DNA from: Bacteroidales bacterium
GTDB lineage: Bacteria; Bacteroidota; Bacteroidia; Bacteroidales; JAOZVK01
DNA: 6,487 nt
NCBI GenBank assembly: GCA_029938185.1
Contig: JAOZVK010000332.1
Coordinates: 1-6,487 of the forward strand
Direction: 5' to 3'
Part shown: positions 1-6,417 of the stretch, in pieces
Numbering within the stretch: position 1 is the first letter of the stretch
Layout of the letters: the number at the start of each line of letters is the position of its first letter
Translations under genes and position numbers: made by a program
The notes under the pieces: model-generated
What the model saw: the letters and a program-made list of their open reading frames with translations, nothing else
Database searches by the model: none
What the model was told of the DNA's origin: nothing

Positions 1-99
1 TATTTAGCTAATTATACAAAAATAAATGTCGAAAAACTTTTGTAAGACTACTTATTTTTGTTTTTTGCATAGCGTATATCGACTACACATATAGTAAGT

Positions 100-131
100 A
101 ATTAACAATGAACAATGGATAATTAACAATT
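100..131. repeat. Heptamer short tandem repeat array (AATNAAC type)
   Basis: The sequence divides into consecutive 7-bp units starting at 100, 107, 114 and 121: AATTAAC, AATGAAC, AATGGAT and AATTAAC again, then a partial AATT. The array is followed at once by TTGCTTACGC (132-141) and preceded by AGTAAGT (93-99). Both neighbours recur at the other end of the window, next to the array at 6455-6487. This resembles the short tandemly repeated repetitive sequences known between genes of several bacteria with AT-rich genomes. No function is evident. Confidence 0.7.
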
Positions 132-141
132 TTGCTTACGC
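132..141 (+). repeat. TTGCTTACGC core, copy 1 of the composite intergenic repeat
   Basis: This 10-mer directly abuts the heptamer array ending at 131. The same core is found at 2941-2950 and, with one C-to-T change, at 6423-6432. Here the TATAG prefix of the other two copies is missing. All three copies lie outside genes and beside a short tandem array, which makes chance less likely than for one 10-mer match. Confidence 0.45.
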
Positions 142-161
142 TTGATAAACAGCATAATAAA

Positions 162-182
162 AAAAACAAAAGTGTTGTTTTT
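162..182. terminator. Weak AT-rich hairpin, possible terminator
   Basis: AAAAACAA (162-169) and TTGTTTTT (175-182) are exact inverted copies around the five-base loop AAGTG. The A-run before and T-run inside the stem could serve as a bidirectional intrinsic terminator for whatever lies upstream, but the stem has only one G-C pair and such sequences arise easily in AT-rich DNA. A low-confidence call. Confidence 0.25.
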
Positions 183-221
183 ATATATCGACCTACTTAT
201 TGGACATTATTTTATTTTTTG

Positions 222-254
222 ACAGGATTAACAGGATTGATTTTTATCCTGTTA
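222..254. repeat. Tandem ACAGGATT repeat forming a 9-bp-stem hairpin
   Basis: ACAGGATTA (222-230) is followed directly by ACAGGATTG (231-239). TAACAGGAT (229-237) is then perfectly complementary to ATCCTGTTA (246-254), leaving the eight-base loop TGATTTTT. Direct repeat plus inverted copy suggests a dispersed palindromic intergenic element. From memory, ACAGGATTAACAGGAT-like sequences recur between genes in many Bacteroidetes genomes; I cannot check that here. It could also act as a hairpin in a leader transcript of the gene at 357. Confidence 0.6.
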
Positions 255-356
255 CGAAACTCCTGATAAACAAGACTGTCCAACTTCTGACGGGTAGCAG
301 TTTTTTGTAAAGTAACATAAATAGCTTGACGACCTTAATCTAAAAATTATATAATA

Positions 357-2924
357 ATGGGAAAAAGAGGTAAAAGAACAAAAAATAAAATTGAAAATAA
401 AAAAGTAGTAAAATCTGTAGCTAAAAATAAAGTTAAGGATAATTATATTAATAAAAATCCTATAAAAAAATACAACAATGAATTTATAAAACACCTTATA
501 TTATATCAAAAATACTATTGGGTTTTTCTAATTACACTTATTACTTTTGTTGTTTTTTCTTCGGCTTTTGATAACGATTTTGTAAACTGGGACGATGATA
601 GATATATAACTGGAAATCCGCAAATTAAAGAATTTTCATTTAAAAGTATCGTTGGCTTTTTTACAAACTTTTATTTTTTAATGTATATTCCAATTAGCAT
701 TACATCTTATGCTGTTGATTATTACATAGGTAATGGTTTAAACCCATTTGTTTTTCATTTTACAAATGTTCTTTTTCATTTGCTAAATACCGTTTTAGTT
801 TTTATATTTATATATAAGATAAGTAAATTGGCAAATTCAAAATATTTTTTAGAACTTGCCATAATAAGTTCCGTATTGTTTGGCATCACAACACTTCATG
901 TAGAGTCGGTTGTGTGGGTGTCGGAAAGAAAAGATGTATTATATAGTTTTTTCTTCTTATTAAGTCTTATTATTTATCTTAAATATGTAAAAACTAATAA
1001 TTTAAAGTTTTTGGTATTAGCTTTACTTTTTTTTGTATTTGCATTAATGTCAAAAGCAATGTCGGTTGTTTTGTCACTTTGTATTGTTGCGATAGACTAC
1101 TATTTAAAACGAAACTTGTTAAACAAAAAAGTAATTCTCGAAAAAATTCCTTTTTTTGCTTTATCCTTACTATTTGGTATAATAGCGATATATGCTTTGG
1201 GCACCGAAGAACCTTTTGTTGATCCATATAAAACGCCAACTCCCGAAACTGAAGCCAGACCATTTTACGAAAATATTGTTTTTGCAAGCTATGGTTTTAT
1301 AACTTACATTGTGAAACTTATTGTTCCGTATAATTTATCAGCAATTTATCCGTATCCTCCAAAAAATGAGGGTATTCCAATAGAATTTTGGTTTTATCCT
1401 TTGCCAGTATTAGCAATAATATATGCTTTTATAAAATCATTAAAAAAGAATCTGCATATAGCTTTTTCAATTGCATTTTTCACCTTTAATGTCTTTTTTG
1501 TTTTACAAATATTTTCATATCAAAGCTTTATTATGACTGATAGGTATAGTTATATGTCATCAATAGGTTTGTTTTTTTTGATAGGATATTTAGCAACAAA
1601 ATTACTTGAAAAAAACAATAAATTAAAAATTCCATTAATTGCTGTTTTTGTTGTTTATCTTACTTTTATATCAATTAAAACTTATGCACGTGTAAATGTT
1701 TGGCAAAATAGCATAACTTTATGGGAAGATGTAAACGAAAAAAATCCAAATGTTATAGTTGCATACTATAATAAAGGGAATGCATATCAGGCAAAAGGCG
1801 AACTGAAAAAAGCAATTGATGCATACTCATCTGCTGCAAAACTTAATCCAAAACATTTGGGTGCTTTTTCGAACAGAGGAATATGCAAGGCTCAATTAAA
1901 CGATGTCAAAGGTGCATTAAATGACTTCAATACTGTTGTGAAAGTTGATTCGAATTATGCAAATGTATATTCGAACAGAGGAAATGCTAAGGTGATGCTT
2001 AAAGATGATAATGGAGCTTTGGCAGATTATAACAGAGCAATACAACGAAATCCAAATCATAAAGATGCATTGTTTAACAGGGGCTTAATTAAAAATACAC
2101 TGAAAGACTACAATGGTGCAATTTTAGATTTTGATAAAGTAATAAAAATAAATGCTCAAACTGTTAATGCCTATTTGAACAAAGGAATCGCTCAAGTAAA
2201 CCTAAACATGAACAATAAAGCTATCGAAAATTTTTCAATTACAATAAAAATGCAAAATAATTCGCCATTAGCTTTTTATTATAGAGCAACAACATATGAC
2301 AAAATTGGAAAAAAAGAATTGGCACGTAAGGACTATGATATGCTAAACAAATTGCAACCCGATTTTGTAAAATCAAGTATTCAGTTAGGAAACTATTATG
2401 ACCAACAGGGACAATCACAAATGGCTATCAATGAGTTTAATAAAGCAATCTACATCAATCCAAACTACGAAGAAGCTTATGTACGAAGAGGGGTTGTGTA
2501 CGCAAAATCAAAAAAATACAAAATTGCAATCAATGATTTTAATAAAGCAATTAATATAAATCCAAATAGTAGCACAGCTTATACAAACAGAGGTTTTGCC
2601 AAAGAATTGACAGGAAACAATGCCGAAGCCCTAAAAGATTATGATAAAGCAATAAAGGTAAGCCCTGAATCAATTGTAACATATAACAATAGGGCATTTT
2701 TAAGAAATAAATTAAAACTATATAAATTGGCAATTGAGGATTTTAGTACACTTATAAATCTTAGTCCGCAAAGTGGTAAGTATTATTATAATAGAGCAAA
2801 AACATATGTATTAATGAATAAATTTGATAAAGCATGTTTGGATTTTAAAAAAGCAAAAGAATTAAAAGTTAATACGGATAATCTGATTAAAAAATATTGT
2901 ACCATTGTATCATTGAATAATTGA
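357..2924 (+). CDS. Polytopic GT-C-like membrane protein with eleven C-terminal TPRs (TMTC-like)
   Basis: The 855-aa protein has three parts. Residues 1-47 are very basic (15 Lys/Arg in the first 40) and probably cytoplasmic. Residues 53-441 carry roughly 11-13 hydrophobic segments. The loop after the first contains FVNWDDDRYITGN (75-87), and HVESVVWVSERKDVLYS occupies 181-197. This layout, with acidic residues in the first outer loop, is what I know from GT-C-fold/TMTC-like mannosyltransferase relatives, where such Asp residues bind the lipid-linked sugar donor. Residues 466-840 form eleven TPRs, probably extracytoplasmic and binding protein partners or substrates. A role in protein glycosylation is inference; many bacterial members are simply called TPR proteins. 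The start is secure: an in-frame TAA lies at 336-338 and the next Met is residue 109. No Shine-Dalgarno is visible before the ATG. The last residues, about CTIVSLNN, are encoded by an octamer tandem repeat that also supplies the stop codon. No neighbour suggests an operon. Confidence 0.85.
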   Translation: MGKRGKRTKNKIENKKVVKSVAKNKVKDNYINKNPIKKYNNEFIKHLILYQKYYWVFLITLITFVVFSSAFDNDFVNWDDDRYITGNPQIKEFSFKSIVGFFTNFYFLMYIPISITSYAVDYYIGNGLNPFVFHFTNVLFHLLNTVLVFIFIYKISKLANSKYFLELAIISSVLFGITTLHVESVVWVSERKDVLYSFFFLLSLIIYLKYVKTNNLKFLVLALLFFVFALMSKAMSVVLSLCIVAIDYYLKRNLLNKKVILEKIPFFALSLLFGIIAIYALGTEEPFVDPYKTPTPETEARPFYENIVFASYGFITYIVKLIVPYNLSAIYPYPPKNEGIPIEFWFYPLPVLAIIYAFIKSLKKNLHIAFSIAFFTFNVFFVLQIFSYQSFIMTDRYSYMSSIGLFFLIGYLATKLLEKNNKLKIPLIAVFVVYLTFISIKTYARVNVWQNSITLWEDVNEKNPNVIVAYYNKGNAYQAKGELKKAIDAYSSAAKLNPKHLGAFSNRGICKAQLNDVKGALNDFNTVVKVDSNYANVYSNRGNAKVMLKDDNGALADYNRAIQRNPNHKDALFNRGLIKNTLKDYNGAILDFDKVIKINAQTVNAYLNKGIAQVNLNMNNKAIENFSITIKMQNNSPLAFYYRATTYDKIGKKELARKDYDMLNKLQPDFVKSSIQLGNYYDQQGQSQMAINEFNKAIYINPNYEEAYVRRGVVYAKSKKYKIAINDFNKAININPNSSTAYTNRGFAKELTGNNAEALKDYDKAIKVSPESIVTYNNRAFLRNKLKLYKLAIEDFSTLINLSPQSGKYYYNRAKTYVLMNKFDKACLDFKKAKELKVNTDNLIKKYCTIVSLNN

Positions 2925-2932
2925 ACCATTGA
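2893..2932. repeat. Octamer tandem repeat (ANNATTGW) spanning the stop codon of the TPR gene
   Basis: Five consecutive 8-bp units start at 2893, 2901, 2909, 2917 and 2925. Each has ATTG at unit positions 4-7, and ACCATTG occurs twice (2901-2907 and 2925-2931). The array begins within the coding region and continues past the TGA stop at 2922-2924, so the C-terminal residues and the stop codon are part of the repeat. The composite TATAGTTGCTTACGCA repeat follows within a few bases. Confidence 0.65.
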
Positions 2933-2935
2933 AAG

Positions 2936-2951
2936 TATAGTTGCTTACGCA
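2936..2951 (+). repeat. TATAGTTGCTTACGCA, copy 2 of the composite intergenic repeat
   Basis: This 16-mer matches 6418-6433 at 15 of 16 positions (C versus T at position 12) and shares its TTGCTTACGC core with 132-141. It sits just after an octamer tandem array, at the start of the spacer between the TPR gene and the two-gene cassette. The rest of that spacer, up to 3059, shows no clear terminator or promoter; AATGTTTG at 3003-3010 is one base off a -7 box but has no partner. Confidence 0.55.
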
Positions 2952-3059
2952 TTAATATAAAAACAATTTAATCAGAGATTTATGAATAAGTAAATTTTAA
3001 AAAATGTTTGTTACAGTACTTAAATAGAAATTGGGAATATAAAATAAAATAGTAAAATT

Positions 3060-3869
3060 ATGGAACATAACTTAGAATTAACTAAAAATACAAAATTCAG
3101 TAAAAATGATTACATAAAATCGAATTATTATTTACATAACCCAGTTTTGAATGTTACTAAAATCAATTTTATAACTGATGATAAAGACTGGGTTAAACGG
3201 TTATTTAGTGCTAATTTAATAATTAAAATAGCAGGTTATAATGATAGCAATAAAGAAATAGTCAGTTTTCAAGATATTATTTCTTTTGGAACTTACATAA
3301 CACCAAATCATATTAATGCTGTTCTTTCTATTAATAAATACTTTAAACTTCCAAGTAATCTGTCAATGCCATTTGAAAATAAGAGTGTGTTCTGGAAAGT
3401 TTTTATTGAACTAAACAATCTTTCTCTAAATGAAAATGAAGCTCTAATTATTGAACTTTTTGATAGTAAATATGTGATTAATAGGGTGAATGATTGGGAA
3501 AAAAGGGTGAATAATATGTTAAGTGATATTAAAAAATGGATAAGTAATTATGAAAAATATGAATTGATACATTCACGAAAATATAAAATGCATGAAAGTT
3601 TGATGAAAACGTTTAATGTTCCAATGCATGAAATTATAACAGCTGACATTAAAAAAGAGAAAAAAACAATTTTGGTTGTTAAACCATTTGGTTTGTGGAT
3701 TATGGGTACAAATGGACGAATTGATTTATTATCTGAAAAGGGAAATTATATTATAGTAGATAATGCAGAACAATTTAGACCACCACAATGGACATTATTT
3801 CTTATTAATGATAGGAAAAAAGGAATAAAATTTAATAAAGACAATTTTTTTAAACTAATAGAAAAATGA
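3060..3869 (+). CDS. Unrecognised 269-aa protein, first gene of an ATGA-coupled pair with a HEPN candidate
   Basis: I cannot assign a family. No signal peptide or membrane segment is visible, so the protein is probably cytoplasmic. The N-terminal half (about 30-135) alternates short hydrophobic stretches and looks mostly beta or mixed. Residues 144-185 look helical (WEKRVNNMLSDIKKW at 146-160, then a stretch ending in HESLMKTF at 178-185). The C-terminal 70 residues look like a compact domain: ILVVKPFGLWIMG at 204-216, TNGRIDL at 217-223, IIVDNAEQF at 231-239 and PPQW at 241-244. The clustered Gly, Trp, Pro, Asn and Asp residues look conserved and should be searchable. There is no GS-x(10)-DxD signature of an MNT nucleotidyltransferase, the usual HEPN partner. 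The ATG at 3060 is the natural start since the next Met is residue 103; the leader is A/T-rich with no Shine-Dalgarno. The stop overlaps the next gene's start, implying translational coupling. An antitoxin, regulatory or sensor role toward the downstream protein is inference. Confidence 0.75.
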   Translation: MEHNLELTKNTKFSKNDYIKSNYYLHNPVLNVTKINFITDDKDWVKRLFSANLIIKIAGYNDSNKEIVSFQDIISFGTYITPNHINAVLSINKYFKLPSNLSMPFENKSVFWKVFIELNNLSLNENEALIIELFDSKYVINRVNDWEKRVNNMLSDIKKWISNYEKYELIHSRKYKMHESLMKTFNVPMHEIITADIKKEKKTILVVKPFGLWIMGTNGRIDLLSEKGNYIIVDNAEQFRPPQWTLFLINDRKKGIKFNKDNFFKLIEK

Positions 3870-4327
3870 CAATAATTAAAGAAATTGAAAAGCAATACTT
3901 TGAAATTGAAGAACAATATTCTGCGAATGAATTTAAAGCTCATAATAAAGGTTTTTTCTTAAAAGAAGAATACTGGCGAAAAAAAAGAGACTTAAATACA
4001 CATGCTTATTTTTTATTTCTATTTACTAGACTTGAAGACCATATCAGGATACAATCAAACAGATTAATTAAAAACAAACAAGAAAATATTCAACATTGGA
4101 AAACAAAAGCAATATGGGATAATGTTGATTTAAGAAATATACATTTCAAAAAAAGAGTTGCATTATTAACTGAAAAGGGAGTATCTGATTATAATAGAAT
4201 TATTGAATATTATAAAATAAGGAATAAAATTGGACATGGCGAAATAATTTCAGATATTGGTTCAGAAATAAATATGATAAATGTTTTCATGGATATGAGA
4301 TTGTTTTTCAAAAAATTAAGACCATAA
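3866..4327 (+). CDS. Candidate HEPN-family protein (RNKIGH motif), possible ribonuclease
   Basis: The 153-aa protein looks largely alpha-helical and soluble. YFLFLFTRLEDHIRIQ (48-63) resembles the amphipathic helix with a conserved Glu seen in HEPN domains. Residues 119-124 are RNKIGH, followed by G125. This fits the HEPN signature R-x(4-6)-H with a polar residue just after Arg, which forms the RNase active site in many toxin and anti-phage HEPN proteins. The motif follows the helix DYNRIIEYYKI (108-118), again as in the family. HEPN assignment is therefore motif-based and fairly likely; actual nuclease activity is inference. The start is fixed by the ATGA overlap with the upstream stop (ATG 3866-3868, TGA 3867-3869), and the next Met is residue 137. 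The coupling argues that the two products act together, perhaps as toxin and antitoxin or as one complex. Alternatively it is a non-catalytic HEPN scaffold or a chance RxxxxH in a helical protein. Confidence 0.7.
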   Translation: MTIIKEIEKQYFEIEEQYSANEFKAHNKGFFLKEEYWRKKRDLNTHAYFLFLFTRLEDHIRIQSNRLIKNKQENIQHWKTKAIWDNVDLRNIHFKKRVALLTEKGVSDYNRIIEYYKIRNKIGHGEIISDIGSEINMINVFMDMRLFFKKLRP

Positions 4328-4470
4328 TGAATATAAAGTATAGAAGGAGAATATTGATAAAAAATTATTGAAAGCCCTTAATATTGTGCTTGACTGTCAG
4401 CAACAAGGCATATTTTAGGTATGATTAAAATTTTGTGACTTAATTTCAGTATTGTAAATTAAAAAAACAC

Positions 4471-5148
4471 ATGAAACAAAATATTATTATAGTTGCTGGA
4501 GGTAAAGGTAGTAGAATGAAATCTATTGTACCAAAACAATTTTTGTTGCTACACAAAAAACCTATTTTAATGCACACTATTGAAAGGTTTTATAAATATA
4601 ATAAAAAAATAAAAATAATAGTTGTTTTACCCAAAAATCAAGTTAAACAATGGAATAAATTATGTAAAAAATACAGTTTCAAAATAAAACATAAAATTGC
4701 TGTTGGTGGTAAAACAAGATACGAGTCAGTAAAAAACGGACTTTCATTGACTGACTCTAACTGCTTGATAGGCATACATGATGGAGTTAGGCCACTTGTC
4801 AGTTTATCAACAATTGACAAATGTTACAAAACCGCCAAAACCAAAGGCAATGCAATACCAATAATAGATATTGTTGATTCTGTGAGACAATTAAATTCAA
4901 AAGGTAGCAAGGCTATTGATAGAGCTAAATATAAACTTGTGCAAACGCCACAGGTTTTTAAATCTCAAATAATAAACAAAGCTTATAATCTGCCATTTGA
5001 TGAGAAATTTACAGATGATGCTAGTGTAGTAGAATCTGCAATGTACAAAATAAATATAGAGCAAGGAAATCGTGAAAATATTAAAATAACAACACCCTAT
5101 GATTTAATTATTGCAAATGCATTGATTAAGGGTGGCGACATTAGATAA
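4471..5148 (+). CDS. ispD: 2-C-methyl-D-erythritol 4-phosphate cytidylyltransferase (IspD)
   Basis: IspD transfers CMP from CTP to 2-C-methyl-D-erythritol 4-phosphate, the third step of the MEP route to isoprenoid precursors, in the cytoplasm. At 225 aa the protein has normal family length and the whole motif set. The nucleotide-binding loop is VAGGKGSRM (8-16), and PKQF is at 21-24. GGKTRYESV is at 79-87, HDGVRPLV at 103-110, and AIPIIDIVDSVRQ at 128-140. RAKYKLVQTPQVF is at 151-163, FTDDASVVE at 180-188, and NIKITTPYDL at 203-212. By comparison with E. coli IspD as I remember it, the likely active-site residues are R15, K22, D104, R107, R151, T159 and K205, so the enzyme should be active. 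The ATG follows an A-rich ...AAACAC leader without Shine-Dalgarno. A 41-bp gap leads to the lipoprotein gene on the same strand, so co-transcription is likely. The 143-bp spacer upstream (4328-4470) should hold its promoter, but I could not place one. Confidence 0.97.
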   Translation: MKQNIIIVAGGKGSRMKSIVPKQFLLLHKKPILMHTIERFYKYNKKIKIIVVLPKNQVKQWNKLCKKYSFKIKHKIAVGGKTRYESVKNGLSLTDSNCLIGIHDGVRPLVSLSTIDKCYKTAKTKGNAIPIIDIVDSVRQLNSKGSKAIDRAKYKLVQTPQVFKSQIINKAYNLPFDEKFTDDASVVESAMYKINIEQGNRENIKITTPYDLIIANALIKGGDIR

Positions 5149-5189
5149 AGCAAACATTATTTTTAAAACTTTTTAACTTAATTACACAC

Positions 5190-6203
5190 ATGAAATTAAT
5201 TATTACACAAATACTTATAATAGTTTTGCTGTCATCATGTGATATGCAAAACAGAAGCAAATTTTTATTACCAAACGCATCAGGAAATCCAAGCGAAGTT
5301 GTTTTAATAATTGACAAACATAATTGGAAATCAAGAATAGGCGATAGTATTCAAAAACTATTGTTATCAGAATTGTATGGTTTACCACAGTCAGAACCTA
5401 TGTTTGATTTGGTACATATACCTAGTAAAGCATTTTCAAGCATATTTCAAACACATCGTAATTTAATTTTAACACAAATATCATCTGAAATAAAAAAACC
5501 CAAAATAACACTACAGAGAAATGTTTGGGCAGCACCACAAGTTGTTATAAAGATAGTTGCACCAAATGATTCAAGTTTTATAAAAATATTCCAAGACAAT
5601 AAAAATGCAATTTTAGATACACTACTAAAATCTGAAAGAACAAGATTGATAAAAAATTATAAAAAATATGAATCATATGCAATTGTTAATCACTTAGAAA
5701 ACAAGTATAAAATATCAATGCATATTCCTAAAAACTATACAATTAGTGTTTCAAGAAAAAAATTTGTATGGCTATCTCATGAGACACCCGAAATAAGTCA
5801 GGGTATAATAGCTTATACTTATCAATACAAAAATACATCAATGTTTAGTGCAGAAAATTTAATTAAAATGCGAGATTCAATTTTTAAAAAAAATGTACCT
5901 GGTCCAGCAAAAGGAAGCTATATGGTAACAGAAAAATTAATAGAACCGTCGTATAAAGAAATAATGTTTAATGGAAAGTATGCTGTATTAATTAAAGGTT
6001 TATGGAAAGTTAAAGGCGATTTTATGGGAGGTCCATTTATAAGTTTATCAACATTTGATAAAGAAAGAAACAGAATTGTTACTGTTGAGGGTTTTGTTTA
6101 TGCTCCAAAATTTGACAAAAGAAATTATTTGCGTCAGGTTGAGGCTATATTATATACTTTAGATTTTGTAAATGGTAATGTAAGCAAAGATAAAAATGAA
6201 TAG
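5190..6203 (+). CDS. DUF4837-type lipoprotein
   Basis: The 337-aa protein starts with a short signal peptide ending in a lipobox, LSSC (14-17). Cys17 should be lipidated and the protein anchored to a membrane facing the periplasm, or exported to the outer membrane. Several stretches match what I remember of the DUF4837 family of Bacteroidetes. These are LPNASGNPSEVVLIID (27-42) with KHNW just after, LPQSEPMFDL (65-74), FSSIFQTHRNL (82-92), LWKVKGDFMGGPF (271-283), and VYAPKFDKRNYLRQVEAIL (303-321). The protein appears full length. The family's function is unknown as far as I know, and nothing here reveals a catalytic site. The ATG follows ATTACACAC, much like the ispD leader, with no Shine-Dalgarno. 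Placement 41 bp after ispD suggests a shared transcript but not necessarily a shared function. Whether the Asp after Cys17 affects sorting is unclear, since Bacteroidetes sorting rules differ from those of E. coli. Confidence 0.9.
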   Translation: MKLIITQILIIVLLSSCDMQNRSKFLLPNASGNPSEVVLIIDKHNWKSRIGDSIQKLLLSELYGLPQSEPMFDLVHIPSKAFSSIFQTHRNLILTQISSEIKKPKITLQRNVWAAPQVVIKIVAPNDSSFIKIFQDNKNAILDTLLKSERTRLIKNYKKYESYAIVNHLENKYKISMHIPKNYTISVSRKKFVWLSHETPEISQGIIAYTYQYKNTSMFSAENLIKMRDSIFKKNVPGPAKGSYMVTEKLIEPSYKEIMFNGKYAVLIKGLWKVKGDFMGGPFISLSTFDKERNRIVTVEGFVYAPKFDKRNYLRQVEAILYTLDFVNGNVSKDKNE

Positions 6204-6259
6204 TGAAATATATAGCTACCACGTAAGATTGAATTCAGCTACTTATCAACAAGTTGCGT

Positions 6260-6283
6260 CTGTCAGGTGTTTTTATCTGATAG
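6260..6283 (+). terminator. Hairpin downstream of the DUF4837 gene, possible terminator or RNA structure
   Basis: CTGTCAGGT (6260-6268) pairs with ATCTGATAG (6275-6283) as a 9-bp RNA stem with two G-U pairs and the loop GUUUUU. It begins 57 bases after the stop codon of the lipoprotein gene and could mark the 3' end of the ispD transcript. No T-run follows the stem, so it is not a textbook intrinsic terminator. GTTG at 6253-6256 can also pair with CAAC at 6292-6295 to enclose the hairpin. Confidence 0.35.
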
Positions 6284-6417
6284 TAAGATAACAACCAGCG
6301 GCAGGGAGCTCCAGTGGATATTTCTTTTTTCGTTCTCGTAATTATAAATTTTCTGAGAAAATTGAACTTAATTGAAAAATTGTGTACTGATTTGTTACAT
6401 AAGGTCTTCGACCTATT

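Larger units (their letters stand above)
1..356. other. Repeat-rich non-coding region upstream of the TPR membrane protein gene
   Basis: I see no convincing gene here. The stretch holds a heptamer tandem array (100-131) with a TTGCTTACGC core right after it, a weak AT hairpin (162-182), and a tandem/inverted ACAGGAT repeat (222-254). TATATCGAC occurs twice, at 75-83 and 184-192, each followed by CTAC or TAC. TGTTAC at 250-255 can pair with GTAACA at 312-317, enclosing a stretch somewhat richer in GC than its surroundings (about 262-300). An open frame on the minus strand (252-494) encodes a low-complexity Phe/Ile/Tyr-rich peptide and overlaps the start of the real gene, so I treat it as a shadow. 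No convincing Bacteroidetes promoter (TTTG, about 19-21 bp, TAnnTTTG) could be placed before the gene. TATTTTTG at 53-60 fits the -7 box, but its spacing to an upstream TTTG is wrong. Confidence 0.6.

Noticed and set aside
53..60. TATTTTTG as a Bacteroidetes -7 promoter box
   Set aside because: The nearest upstream TTTG (39-42) is only 10 bp away, not about 19-21, and the site is almost 300 bp from the gene start.
100..131. CRISPR array
   Set aside because: The repeat units are 7-8 bp with no spacers, far from the repeat-spacer layout of CRISPR, and no cas gene is visible.
250..317. Relationship between the GC-richer stretch at 262-300 and the structured region at 6250-6317
   Set aside because: Both contain a CTG-rich stretch, a T-run and a later GTAA, but I could not build a convincing alignment by eye, so I do not call them copies of one element.
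252..494. Minus-strand open frame of 80 codons overlapping the start of the TPR gene
   Set aside because: The peptide is a low-complexity Phe/Ile/Tyr/Ser run produced by reading the A-rich start of the real gene backwards; there is no supporting domain.
994..1287. Minus-strand open frame inside the TPR membrane protein gene
   Set aside because: It lies entirely within a well-supported gene, shows no recognisable motif, and open antisense frames are expected in AT-rich coding DNA. The same holds for the minus-strand frames at 2551-2733, 3746-3943 and 4638-4820.
3060..3869. MNT nucleotidyltransferase antitoxin as the partner of the HEPN candidate
   Set aside because: No GS-x(9-11)-[DE]xD signature is present in the 269-aa protein, so the standard HEPN-MNT pair is not supported.
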